21,979 nt of DNA, from positions 454,537 through 476,515 of the forward strand of contig MU646532.1 in NCBI GenBank assembly GCA_026770585.1. The letters run 5' to 3'. The stretch comes from Baffinella frigidus (taxonomy: Eukaryota; Cryptophyceae; Cryptomonadales; Baffinellaceae). A program made the position numbers and the translations under genes. The notes under the pieces are model-generated. The model saw nothing but the letters and a program-made list of their open reading frames with translations, was not told where the DNA came from and searched no databases. Of the stretch, positions 7,901 to 12,528 are shown one piece after another (the stretch's first letter is position 1; every line of letters starts with the position of its first letter).

Positions 7901-8740
7901 GGAGGGTCTAGGATTGATGGTGTATGGTGTGGGGTTTAGGGGTGAGGGATTGGGCTGTATGGTGCATGATGCGAGGCGTAGTTGTTGTTTTGGGGGGTTG
8001 AGGGTTCGGCTTATGGTATTGGTGTGCGCGCTTAGTTTTGGGTCCAAGGCTCGGCCGTGCAATCCTCCACGCGGGTGTATCTCTCCGCCAACCCTCCCGG
8101 TTGGACTAAATCATCAATTTTAGACTTGGGTTTTACCCTTGCAGAGACCCCGGATCCGGGGTCTCTGCAAGGGTAAATCAAGGGTAAATCTGAAATCTGA
8201 AATCGACGATTTGGTCCCCACTCGTGAGGGTTGGTGGCTGGTCGCGACGCCAGCGACCGTCTCGCCGTGCAGCCCCTGCCGCATGCGGCGGGTCGCAACA
8301 GGGTGCACACACGCCACCACTGTGGCCCCTGCTCGCCGCCCGCCATCCCTGCGCAACGTCTCGAGCTTCTCTCAGCGCCCCCCCCCTCGGGGAATCGGCT
8401 GGGAGAGTGTGAGGGCGGACCTCATGCTTGCGCAGAAGCCGCTTGTCATACAGCTCGATCATGAGCACACAGTCAGGCAGCTCCGGTGTCTTGGTGACTG
8501 TGAAGATGAACGAATCGTCCAGGAAGAAGTCGCAGCCGTCCACCATGAGCTTCGACGTCTGCGGAGGCGAGACCCACTCCTTCGTGTCTGGCCGCCATAT
8601 TCCCACCGTGACCTTCGCTGAGTTCTGCGCCGGTTCCAGGAACCTCCCCCAGAGGTTGGAAACCTTGAGGGTGCGAGACGCGATCTGGAAGCCGGCTGGA
8701 TCGGGAAAGACACGGTCCTGATCGCGCTTGGCCGCCAGCC
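253..8740 (-). CDS. C2-domain-like protein gene, at least 8 exons, both ends incomplete
   Basis: This gene is transcribed leftwards. Exons read by eye are 8740-8421 (A), 7244-7164 (B), 4472-4374 (C), 2817-2747 (D), 2379-2328 (E), 1870-1835 (F), 1424-1361 (G) and 299-253 (H). Exons B to H add up to 450 nt or 150 codons, and every junction is phase-compatible, including the split codons at D/E and G/H. Exon A ends with LYDKRLLRKHE and B starts with VGEGTVPM, which together match the late-strand pattern of C2 domains (LYD...KHD-IGE-VP). C2 domains often bind membranes or proteins, but calcium-binding aspartates cannot be judged here. The rest is unrecognised. Three of the proposed donors are GC rather than GT. 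The start codon and the C-terminus were not found. Exon calls rest on open frames, acceptor AG and phase, not on transcripts. Confidence 0.72.
387..428 (-). pseudogene. Exon H shard
   Basis: The - strand encodes KKRFVFAEGEISMSD followed by a stop, a copy of exon H with substitutions, lying upstream of it. The surrounding bases (ATTTCCCCCTCTGCGAARAC) align base by base with the intact exon. Confidence 0.6.
429..552. repeat. TTTAGGG/TTTCGGG tract
   Basis: A run of TTTCGGG units passes into nearly perfect TTTAGGG units. The tract lies in the intron between exons G and H, with the G-rich form on the + strand, so the sense (-) strand carries CCCTAAA. Confidence 0.85.
553..1020. other. Intron stretch with weak coding-like signal
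   Basis: No confident exon. On the - strand 603-690 can be read as NQNLLYGLGRTAFDLYLNP and 723-760 as RYTSLNFEVGK, but they are in different frames and have no convincing splice sites; the G/H phase is already satisfied without them. A poly-C and CA run lies at 979-1006. Confidence 0.35.
1071..1220. mobile_element. MITE-like inverted-repeat element, 150 bp
   Basis: Arms 1071-1114 and 1177-1220 are 44 bp inverted repeats with one mismatch, starting TTATCTCAGAAAAGGG. An inner pair (GTCAACTTAT/ATAAGTTGAC) lies in the loop. The flanks share GCTC on both sides, a possible 4-5 bp target-site duplication. There is no coding capacity. Confidence 0.8.
1361..1424 (-). CDS. Exon G (64 nt)
   Basis: After acceptor AAACCAG the frame reads VPKISNVDRFRSIAAELMKL P. 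It ends in phase 1 if the donor is the GC form CCAG|GCACCA. The two bases at the start of exon H complete a glycine, giving MKLPG-KRFVFAEGE. The helical-looking RFRSIAAELMKL and the GC-rich codons support coding. Without the GC donor no acceptable GT lies nearby. Confidence 0.6.
1430..1557. repeat. TTGAGGG/TTTAGGG tract
   Basis: Units of GGTTGAGGGTTG pass into TTTAGGG. The tract lies just upstream of exon G in the sense direction, so CCCTAAA and CCAAACCAG lead directly into its acceptor. Confidence 0.8.
1664..1751. repeat. Short direct duplication
   Basis: CTGGCTGGAAAAAATATGCA at 1664 recurs as CTGGCTGGAAAAAATGCAGG at 1731. The surrounding segment is open in two + strand frames but shows no recognisable product, and it lies inside the intron between exons F and G. 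Confidence 0.6.
1835..1870 (-). CDS. Exon F (12 codons)
   Basis: After acceptor CCGCAG the frame reads AGIVVKNGKKDE and ends at donor GAG|GTAGCC, 36 nt, phase 0 at both sides. An alternative acceptor AAAG would add Pro-Gln in the same frame (to 1876). The segment is short, so the call leans on phase agreement and the sharp contrast with flanking repeats. Confidence 0.55.
2041..2254 (-). pseudogene. Two exon E 3' shards
   Basis: At 2223-2254 the - strand has ACGGACTACAACCCTCTCCC and CAG|GTCTCCC. At 2041-2079 it has ACCGACTACAACCCCCTCAC, six extra bases and CAG|GTCTCCC. Both repeat the second half of exon E with its donor and lie downstream of it, separated by TTTAGGG repeats and short direct repeats (GCTAGAGGGTGCATAGCGAT). 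Confidence 0.62.
2328..2379 (-). CDS. Exon E (52 nt)
   Basis: After acceptor CACCAG a single A completes the lysine codon from exon D. The frame then reads YWIVLLRTQTDYNPLPQ and ends at donor CAG|GTCTCC in phase 0. The coding block stands out sharply from the TTTAGGG repeats on both sides. I do not recognise the product. Confidence 0.65.
2747..2817 (-). CDS. Exon D (71 nt)
   Basis: After acceptor CCGCAG the frame reads VDLTPLTYEVDPTVFFKHLP then HTI plus AA, ending at donor ATCAA|GTACAA in phase 2. This joins the single base of exon E to complete a lysine codon. The predicted joint HTIK-YWIVLL reads smoothly. An internal AG just before GTGGATCC could give a shorter exon. Confidence 0.62.
2836..2865 (-). 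pseudogene. Exon D 5' shard
   Basis: Immediately upstream of exon D the - strand has another CGCAG|GTTGACTTAAC followed by CACCACTGACAACTTAACGCC, a degenerate copy of the acceptor and the first codons of exon D. It forms a direct duplication spanning the acceptor. Confidence 0.5.
3054..3180. mobile_element. Inverted-repeat element, 127 bp
   Basis: The outer arms start ATCCGGGAACA and are about 30 bp. An inner pair ATTACTACACAA/TTGTGTAGTAAT lies inside. The motif GAAAATTACTACA recurs at 12972 and 15661, and GAAAATTACCACAC at 6721 and 11807, suggesting a dispersed family. Confidence 0.7.
3244..3488. mobile_element. MITE-like element with 75-80 bp arms, flanked by 40 bp direct repeats
   Basis: The palindromic element 3286-3450 has arms beginning CGCTGTGCAGAGAAGTTGGC and containing AAATTGGAGCCATTTTGT. 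On both sides lies a direct repeat (3244-3282 and 3449-3488) starting GAAACACTGGG and ending in TTATGAACCTTGGCC, which is the exon C donor region. A single arm of the same family is at 13140-13219. Confidence 0.75.
3473..3606 (-). pseudogene. Short exon C 3' shards (block 1)
   Basis: Segments at 3481-3511 and 3563-3606 match the last third of exon C. They keep the donor context GCCAAG|GTTCATAACC or a decayed version (GCTAAG|GTCCGTAACC). The first has a stop in place of the tryptophan. This block is duplicated as a unit at 4187-4373. Confidence 0.55.
3654..4032 (-). pseudogene. Two larger copies of exon C 3' region
   Basis: Copies at 3946-4032 and 3654-3740 encode MPVSGTLVKPDGQKNTTNRG and a near-identical SGTLVKPNGQKNTTNRGS, each followed by the lysine-rich end and an AAG|GT donor. 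The first is truncated at its 5' side by a CT/GA microsatellite. The second carries CGG for TGG near its end and diverges before MPV. Both lie downstream of intact exon C. Confidence 0.6.
3762..3906. repeat. GA-rich microsatellite
   Basis: Imperfect (GA)n with GACAGAGA and GAGGGGTGGGAGAGA subunits. It is open in several frames but is low-complexity sequence, not a gene. It truncates an exon C copy. Confidence 0.9.
4040..4165. repeat. CCCTACACC tract
   Basis: Units of CCCTACACCCT and CCCTCAACCCTA lie on the + strand, a local reversal of the prevailing G-rich orientation in this gene. The tract ends in an inverted pair of CCTACAGGTAGGGTTGAGGG. Confidence 0.75.
4187..4330 (-). pseudogene. Short exon C 3' shards (block 2)
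   Basis: Segment 4197-4230 encodes NTTNRGSWKAK next to donor GTTCAC. Segment 4288-4325 is a decayed version with the same junction context. Together with 4331-4373 this block repeats 3473-3653 closely, including AGGATTCTGGGG and CACAAAGTGCGGCTCGTG. Confidence 0.55.
4374..4472 (-). CDS. Exon C (33 codons)
   Basis: After acceptor CCCAAAG the frame reads VLNSESPLMPVSGTLVKPDG and then QKNTTNRGSWKAK, ending at donor AAG|GTTGAA. Its length is 99 nt, phase 0 at both ends. It is chosen over its copies because it alone has both the 5' part (VLNSES) and the intact 3' part (RGSWKAK). I do not recognise the segment; by position it follows the C2 strands. Confidence 0.65.
4502..4636 (-). pseudogene. Exon C 5' shards
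   Basis: At 4531-4569 the - strand reads MLNSESNLMPVK after CGAAAG, a copy of exon C's first third. At 4585-4636 a further copy of the region carries CTGATGCCGG. The element at 4637-4797 begins exactly where it stops. Both contain the shared stretch AAGGATTTYTCGATG. They lie upstream of exon C in transcription order. Confidence 0.55.
4637..4797. mobile_element. CCACACAGCGG element, copy 1
   Basis: A 161 bp element with imperfect terminal inverted repeats CCACACAGCGGGCTACGAAG and the complement of CTTCGAAGTCCGCTGTGTGG. A conserved core contains GTAGGAACCCCCCTATG and CCTACCGTAGGGTCCTAGG. It has no ORF of note. It interrupts an exon C shard at its left edge. Confidence 0.85.
4868..4965. repeat. 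CT/CA microsatellite
   Basis: (CT)n with a short (CA)n interruption. Open frames across it are low-complexity artefacts. The next bases on the right are an exon C 5' shard. Confidence 0.9.
4967..4998 (-). pseudogene. Exon C 5' shard
   Basis: The - strand has TTGAACTCGGAGAGCAACC, equivalent to LNSESN of exon C, next to the CT microsatellite. Nothing further of the exon is present. Confidence 0.5.
5110..5574. mobile_element. Element with ~100 bp inverted arms and tandem-repeat interior
   Basis: Arms 5110-5209 and 5474-5574 are inverted copies of each other (ACTCTTCGATTTGTACCAGA on one side, its counterpart on the other) with scattered mismatches. The interior holds a separate hairpin (5265-5320) and 5331-5470, short tandem units built on CAGGTTGCTCTC and CACGTGACAC. 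The right arm abuts an exon C shard. Confidence 0.75.
5265..5320. repeat. Hairpin, 18 bp arms
   Basis: CTCCTACCGTAGGCCGAG pairs with CTCGGCCTACGGTAGGAG. The arm shares CCTACCGTAGG with the core of the CCACACAGCGG elements. Confidence 0.75.
5574..5745 (-). pseudogene. Three exon C 5' shards in tandem
   Basis: The - strand contains GTACTGAACTCGGAGAGC (5574-5603), TTGAACTCCCAGAGTAACC followed by CTAATGCCGAT (5671-5711), and TTGAACTCGCAGAGCAACC followed by CTAATGCC (5712-5745). These correspond to LNSESNLMPI. The last two form a tandem duplication of about 38 bp. Confidence 0.55.
5876..5979. mobile_element. Inverted-repeat element, 48 bp arms
   Basis: Arms begin GTGCGGGGTTCTTCCTTTGG and contain GTGCACGGGCTCTACAAAAG. 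Their counterpart follows after about 9 bp. There are only a few mismatches, so it is probably recent. It lies in the intron between exons B and C. Confidence 0.8.
6173..6367. mobile_element. CCACACAGCGG element, copy 2 (inverted, with internal duplication)
   Basis: Same termini and core as the 4637 copy but in the opposite orientation. It is 195 bp because the segment CGGTAGGCAATCCGTAGGGG plus the following 13 bases is tandemly duplicated (6234-6266, 6267-6299). Confidence 0.85.
6380..6612 (-). pseudogene. Two exon B 3' shards in a direct duplication
   Basis: The blocks 6380-6448 and 6554-6612 repeat each other (GAAATCGAMAGGCARGCTST, GGGGGTTCAGTAG). Each ends in a copy of the exon B 3' region seen at 7154-7182 (TAGGACTCGCC...TTCTGAGATG). 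The donor neighbourhood AACAAGGCGAGT appears as AACACGGCGAGT and ACCACCAAGAGT. They lie downstream of exon B in transcription order. Confidence 0.5.
6673..6715. repeat. Hairpin with 18 bp arms
   Basis: TTGGTCACGTGGCTACAC and GTGTAGCCACGTGACCAA are a perfect inverted pair around a 7 bp loop. GAAAATTACCACAC follows immediately. Confidence 0.8.
6784..6852 (-). CDS. Alternative copy of exon B, open reading frame retained
   Basis: This copy reads GGGSMRRLLDFFDRDQGIPHK and keeps the same 3' junction form, AAG followed by GCGGAT. It lacks the VP residues of the 7164-7244 copy but keeps LLDFFDRDQ, arguably closer to a conserved core. No stop or frameshift is present in the aligned part. It could be an alternative (mutually exclusive) exon or a recent duplicate. 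The acceptor is unclear: the upstream bases are TTGAGAATAG. Confidence 0.45.
7164..7244 (-). CDS. Exon B: end of C2 domain (27 codons)
   Basis: After acceptor CTGCAG the frame reads VGEGTVPMRLLMDFFDQD and then QNVISERNK, 81 nt, phase 0 on both sides. Joined to exon A it gives RKHE-VGEGTVPM, the expected C2 strand order. The donor would be the non-canonical AAG|GCGAGT. At least five other versions of this exon lie within 1.5 kb (7797-7846, 7681-7726, 7422-7453, 7331-7366, 6784-6852), so I cannot be certain that this copy is the one used. Confidence 0.65.
7331..7453 (-). pseudogene. Two short exon B 5' shards
   Basis: At 7331-7366 the - strand has CAGGCAGGGGAGGGTACGGT, giving AGEGTVP as in exon B, then the match is lost. 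At 7422-7453 there is CAGGTGTGGGAGGCTACGG and GATGCTGCTCG, a more decayed copy. Both sit in TTCGGGTTT repeats upstream of exon B. Confidence 0.45.
7681..7726 (-). pseudogene. Exon B-like 5' shard with a frame break
   Basis: The - strand has CGCCAG|GAGGGCGAGAG followed by CCGATGCGGCTGCTGCTCC, corresponding to GEG..PMRLLL of exon B, but the two halves are out of frame. It is flanked by TTTCGGG/TAGGG repeats. Confidence 0.5.
7797..7846 (-). pseudogene. Exon B-like copy (REGNLPMPLLLDLLDS)
   Basis: The - strand reads REGNLPMPLLLDLLDS after GCGCCAG, clearly related to GEGTVPMRLLMDFFDQ of exon B. The match then stops and runs into telomere-like sequence without the exon's 3' part. It is a 5' shard lying upstream of exon B. 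A frame is open, so use as an exon cannot be excluded. Confidence 0.55.
8103..8218. mobile_element. Inverted-repeat element with perfect 46 bp central palindrome
   Basis: The centre 8132-8177 is two 23 bp arms with no spacer, meeting at GGATCC (TTTACCCTTGCAGAGACCCC on the left). Weaker outer arms (GGACTAAATCATCAATTTTA and the counterpart around GACGATTTGGTCC) extend it to about 116 bp. It lies downstream of exon A. Confidence 0.8.
8421..8740 (-). CDS. Exon A: C2-domain core
   Basis: The open frame contains TLKVSNLWGRF, a basic/aromatic stretch KVTVGIWRPDTKEW, FFLDDSFIFTV and then CVLMIELYDKRLLRKHE, alternating hydrophobic strands as in a C2 beta-sandwich. The donor GAG|GTCCGC at 8420/8419 ends the exon in phase 0. 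The 5' edge is uncertain: an acceptor TAG gives 8740, an acceptor CAG gives 8717, and the frame stays open to an ATG at 8768. High third-position GC supports coding. Overlapping open frames in the same segment are shadows. Confidence 0.75.
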
Positions 8741-8907
8741 CTACACACGCACGGCCCATCCGGCTCATCCCCTTCGATCCGCCTCGCCGCCCGAGCGCGG
8801 CTGGGCCTTGCCGTTCGCCCGCTTATCACCTCATGCCCACGGCCAACACACCACGAACCTCAGGGGATCCTCAGCGCCCGCCCGCCTTCCAATCACGGCC
8901 TGTCGGT

Positions 8908-8976
8908 AAAAGTCGCAATGTAAAAAGTAAAATCATTGTTGGGAAAAAAAACTTGTTCATAAATGGTCAAAACCAC
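8908..8976. repeat. Dispersed repeat, copy 1
   Basis: AAAAGTCGCAATGTAAAAAG followed by TAAAATCATTGTTGGGAA matches 11687-11766 in the same orientation. Both continue to ACTTGTT and ATGGTCAAAA. It is AT-rich against GC-rich surroundings. Confidence 0.8.
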
Positions 8977-9000
8977 ATGCTTTCGCTCAAAATCTCGGTG

Positions 9001-9055
9001 CGGCGCAGGTGGAGGCGGGCGAGCTTCAAGTATGGGTCGTCGAGAACAACCGAAA
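9001..9055. other. Coding-like block, strand undecided
   Basis: On the + strand, after GCGCAG, the frame reads VEAGELQVWVVENNRK. On the - strand it reads LDDPYLKLARLHLRRT, which could be the start of a C2 domain and would place it upstream of exon A. Neither has a clear partner splice site, so I leave it unassigned. Confidence 0.3.
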
Positions 9056-9182
9056 AGGGGGGGCGCATCACTGCACCACGGGCTCGGTTCAACCCCAGTG
9101 GGTAGTTCCGGGGAGCTCATCCGTAGATCGTTCCCATCTCCTCAAGAGTGAGGTGGGCGCTGGCCTCCGATGTGAGTGTAAA

Positions 9183-9228
9183 ATAAAGCACCAAAGCACC
9201 AAAGCACCAAAAAGCACCAAAAATTGGA
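9183..9228. repeat. AAAGCACC minisatellite
   Basis: Five units of AAAGCACC or AAAAAGCACC in tandem. Confidence 0.85.
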
Positions 9229-9279
9229 CCCAGCCCAGCACCAATGAATATCCCTCGCTCCGGCGGCGGAGGTCGGATC

Positions 9280-9625
9280 CCAGCGATTTTTGGCTCGCTG
9301 CATGCGTCTCGGTACGGCGCGTCGGCTGACGGCGGTCGGCGCCGCGTACGCGGCGCGGGCGTCGACGAGCCGCTGGACTCGGGAACGGCTCTTCGCCAAG
9401 GGGCAGAACTGCTCAACGAGCGCCCAAACACCCCCCCTCGTGCCAGGCTGCATCCCCTCCCTGCTCCTTGTGCACGTTCTGTTGCGTGCACACTCAGCCA
9501 CGCGTGCATGCGCCGCTGCTCCCGCGTGTGTCCTTGCGTGCGATCATCTGCCATTTGCCCCTTCGCGCATGTGGCACCTCGCGATAGCGCCCCGTGCTCA
9601 TGCGCTACTGCTCCCATCTGACACC
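9280..9625. other. GC-rich intergenic block, possible 5' exon or promoter region
   Basis: The stretch is GC-rich, and both a + frame (LTAVGAAYAARASTSRWTRE) and a - frame (AKSRSRVQRLVDARAAYAAP) are open with GC-ending codons. It lies between the two divergent genes and could hold a 5' exon of the C2-like gene or promoter sequence. I see no product match. From 9430 it becomes pyrimidine-rich with GTGCGT/TGCGTGCA repeats. Confidence 0.3.
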
Positions 9626-10135
9626 CGCACATTGGGGGAACCTCTACACATGACAGTGCTAACGGGGATGGGTGCTAACGGGGATGGATGCTAATGCAGC
9701 CGGGCTCTAACGCATGTGGATGGGCTAACAGAGAGGACCAGACGGCGATTAGTTGAGTCCTCCCGACGCTCAGTGTAAGTTAGGGACGTGCTATCGCGCA
9801 ACTACCTAGGTAGACCCTTACGGAGACGAGTCGCTCCCCATGTGTCTTTGCTGTCTCTGACGCATCTGGATTGACTCTGACGCATTTTTCTAGCTCTGCC
9901 TCACTCGGGTCGACCGACTATTCTCAAGTTGCACTGAACGCTAAACACTAAACACTAAACACTAAACACTAACTGAAGCGTGTGGGTAGGCATTGACGCG
10001 AATGGGGGAGCTCTAACGCGTGTGGATTGGCTCTGACGCGTGTGACTTGCCCCTAACCCTTAACCCCTACCCCCTCCCCCCCAACACCTAACACCTAACC
10101 CCTAACCCCTAACCCCTAACCCCCTAACGTCACGC
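9625..10135. repeat. Intergenic short tandem repeats
   Basis: This contains GTGCTAACGGGGATGG units (9656-9697), GACGCATCTGGATTG-type units, ACTAAAC units (9944-9975) and CCCCTAA units (10050-10129). The segment 9893-9933 (GCTCTGCCTCACTCGGGTCG and onward) recurs at 16698-16740 and 16986-17025 inside the dehydrogenase gene. ACATTGGGGGAACCTCTACA at 9630 recurs at 10288. No gene seen. Confidence 0.7.
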
Positions 10136-10433
10136 GTGAACGCTAATGCGGGTGGGCACTATAATGGGTCGGTGTTTGACAGTGCTAACGGGATTATCAA
10201 AATTCCCGATCTCCTCCCCCCACTGTGTAACCTAGGGGAAACCCTTCCACATCAACCTCTCTCACTCTCTCGCTCGCTGACTTCCGTACATTGGGGGAAA
10301 CCTCTACATGCGTTTGGTTTGACATCTGTCTCATCTCACACCCCCACACAATCCCTCTCACCTTGTGGGGTATCCGTGGCTGGAGCTTTTATACTTCAAC
10401 CATGGGATACCATGAGCCTCAAAGGAGGCTGAC
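10136..10433. other. Intergenic, no gene seen
   Basis: An open + frame exists, but its composition is unlike the confirmed exons and part of the sequence repeats 9620-9655. Nothing functional is recognised. Confidence 0.4.
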
Positions 10434-11040
10434 TTGGGCTCGGTGTGTGTGCGAGCGTGTTCCCGGTTGGGGACTCCTCAAAGACCCCAAGAGAGCCACC
10501 CTGTATCCCCTCTTCACGAGCCTCTGCACTGGAGAGCTAAACGCGATCCGAAAGCAAAAATGCTTTTTCTGCAGATCCCTTCTACGGAACGGCGTGTCGT
10601 TGGCATATGTTGGGAGAAATTAAAACCTAAAGGACCTAAAGGAACACCCACTGAGCCTCTGCACTGGAAAGGACCTAAAGAGCGAAACGCGATCCGAAAG
10701 CAAAAATGCTTTCTCTGCAGTCCTTTCTACGGAAGGGCGTGGCGTTGGGCTATGTTGGGAGCATTTAAAACCTAAAGGACGAAAAGGACTGCCATCAACC
10801 CACTGACTGAAGGACCTAAGCAAAAATGCTTTCTCTGCAGTCCTTTCTTCGTACGGAAGGGCTTGTCGTTGGCATATGTTGGGAAAAATTAAAACCTAAA
10901 GGACCTGAAGGACCAGTTCCGGTGTCCGCCTATGTTGGGAGCTCGAAGAACCTAAAGGACCTAAAGGCAGAACCAGTTCCGGTGTCCGTCTATGTTGGGA
11001 GCTCGAAAAACCTAAAGTGATTATAAAGGACCTAAAGGAA
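10434..11040. repeat. Composite 'CCTAAAGGA' repeat, progressively truncated tandem copies
   Basis: The first unit (to about 10650) contains GAGCCTCTGCACTGGAGAGC, AAAGCAAAAATGCTTT, CTGCAG, a CTACGGAAS...GTCGTTGGC block and ATGTTGGGAG, ending AAAACCTAAAGGACCTAAAG. Shorter copies follow at 10656-10790, 10805-10910, 10925-10968 and 10975-11040. An inverted copy lies at 19025-19200. Open frames here are repeat-derived. Confidence 0.8.
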
Positions 11041-11080
11041 CAAGAACACCCTTCCTCGGCTACAGGGGTACCTCGGCTAC

Positions 11081-11199
11081 AGGGGTACCTCGCTCATAAA
11101 AACCGCGCCCCCCCCCCCCCTGGGACCACCGTAAGGCCCTAGGCACAGGCCTGCTGTAGGGTCCTAGGGGGTGGCGGTTTCTTATGAACGAGGTACCCC
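11081..11199. mobile_element. GGTACCTCGCTCAT palindromic element, copy 1
   Basis: Arms GGGGTACCTCGCTCATAA...ACCGC and their inverse enclose C- and G-runs and CCCTAGG motifs. Direct repeats CAAGAACACCYTTCCTCG (11041 and 11204) flank it, possibly a long target duplication or part of the host repeat. Confidence 0.8.
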
Positions 11200-11455
11200 G
11201 GTACAAGAACACCTTTCCTCGTTTCCTTAAAAGTTAAAAACATTCAGGAAATCGGTCGATACACGGTAAGAAAACGGCTCGCGTTTATTAATTTATGAAG
11301 GACCGCGGACCAGTAGGGAAATGAGTCAGGTTGCTGCCCACCAGCGGCAGTCTGCTCGCCAGCCGACTGGAGAGGGAGAGGGAGAAGGGGAGGGAGAGAA
11401 GGGAGGGGCAATGAGGCAGTCTGCCCCGCCTGCGGGAACCAGTATTCGTTTGCAG
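11200..11455. other. Intergenic, no gene seen
   Basis: Unique-looking sequence with a GGGAGAGGGAGAAGGGG purine tract. The open - frame has no recognisable features. Confidence 0.4.
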
Positions 11456-11576
11456 TACAGGGTACCTCGCTCATAAGAAACCGCCCCCCCCCCTAGGACC
11501 CCCCTAGGACCCTAGGCATGGTCCTACTGTAGGGTCCTAGGGGGGGGCGGTTTCTTATGAGCGAGGTACCCCTGTA
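11456..11576. mobile_element. GGTACCTCGCTCAT palindromic element, copy 2
   Basis: A nearly perfect palindrome: CTCGCTCATAAGAAACCGCC on the left matches the right arm. The loop carries CCTAGGACCCTAGGCATGG. Same family as 11081-11199. Confidence 0.85.
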
Positions 11577-11686
11577 GCCTGTCTAGTTAGCGCGACAATC
11601 TGAAGTTGCGAGTCGTTGAGCTTGGCCAGCAGCCTTTAGGACCTTTAGCTCTCTTTAGGTCCTTTACTCTGCGTTCCTACGGCTTA

Positions 11687-11850
11687 AAAGTCGCAATGTA
11701 AAAAGTAAAATAATTGTTGGGAAAAAAGTAAAATAATTGTTGGGAACACTTGTTGATGGTCAAAATTAATCTTCATACAAGTATTAATTTATTGCTTTTG
11801 GCAACGAAAATTACCACACGATTTGCACATAAAAGTAATAGTATTGTAGA
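11687..11850. repeat. Dispersed repeat copy 2 and partial TATTAATT element
   Basis: The first part matches 8908-8976, with AAAGTAAAATAATTGTTGGG duplicated. From 11762, CAAGTATTAATTTATTGC and GCAACGAAAATTACCACACG match the left half of the element at 20963-21111. Confidence 0.75.
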
Positions 11851-11945
11851 TTTCGGCTTGGCGCGGAATTCACTTCGGGTCGGGGGGATCGAGAAAATCA
11901 AAAAAATCGAGGGTGGAGTAGCAGGCGTTTTGTGTGGTAACATGA

Positions 11946-12047
11946 TGTTCCCCCACTCCTCACAAAAATCTGAGGGCACTTTCGTGAAACAGAATTGAAA
12001 GTTGGTCCACAAATGTGGTTTCAGATTTTCGTGAGGAGTGGGGGAAC
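11946..12047. mobile_element. Inverted-repeat element upstream of ACADSB
   Basis: TGTTCCCCCACTCCTCACAA with AAATCTGA pairs with the inverse ending GTGAGGAGTGGGGGAACA. It lies 160 bp before the start codon and might overlap the promoter. Confidence 0.8.
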
Positions 12048-12207
12048 ACCTCCAAAAACGGCCTGAAGTTTTACTTCACCCAGGCGGGCCCATCCGGAGG
12101 GATTTGTTTTTCAAAAAAACGTTTTCCTCCACTTTTGCCAACTTTTCCAAGGGTCGACAACTTACCCGCCCTCAAAAAAACGTAATGATTTTTGCGACCC
12201 CCACCCA

Positions 12208-12528
12208 ATGTTGCAGCTGCAACTTGCCCCGGCAGCCATGCTGCGCCGCGCCGCGCAACGCGCCCCAACCATTGCCTCCATCGCCTGCCCCCCCGCGGCT
12301 GGCCCGGCACGCATCCTGCGGTCTTGCGTGTCTGCAGCTCCTTTCCACCCTCCCGCGTTCCTCCAGTTGCGCACGAAGCAGGCGTTCTCGGGGAACTGGT
12401 GGGGGCGGGGGATGTGCGTCGAGGCGGCGGCGGACGAAGTGCGGCATGCGGTGACGACCTTCTCGGAAAACGAGGAGATGATGCGGGAGAGCGTGCGGCG
12501 CTTCGCAACTGAAGTGCTGGCACCGAAG
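12208..12528 (+). CDS. ACADSB: ACADSB exon 1: presequence and start of N-terminal domain
   Basis: 107 codons. ATG at 12208 opens the frame; ATG at 12238 ([10 protein letters not shown]) is an equally good start for a targeting peptide. The mature part includes [23 protein letters not shown], the usual first helix of the family. The donor is AAG|GTAGTT, phase 0. No frameshift. Confidence 0.88.

Larger units (their letters stand above)
7261..7990. repeat. TTTCGGG/GTAGGG tract with exon B shards
   Basis: Telomere-like units of TTTCGGG, GTTGGGG and GCGTAGGGTGCAG fill most of the intron between exons A and B. Exon B shards are spaced through it. Long open frames on both strands here are repeat artefacts. 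Confidence 0.75.

Noticed and set aside
7499-8123. Long open frames on both strands (187 and 169 codons)
   Set aside because: They consist of telomere-like repeats translated as proline/asparagine- or glycine/valine-rich peptides. Only the short exon B-like blocks within are meaningful.
8473-8829. Overlapping - strand open frames across exon A
   Set aside because: Alternate frames of the GC-rich exon A; they lack the C2-like pattern.
10136-11020. Several + strand open frames of 64-113 codons
   Set aside because: They follow the composite CCTAAAGGA repeat and its truncated copies, and the frame changes between copies.
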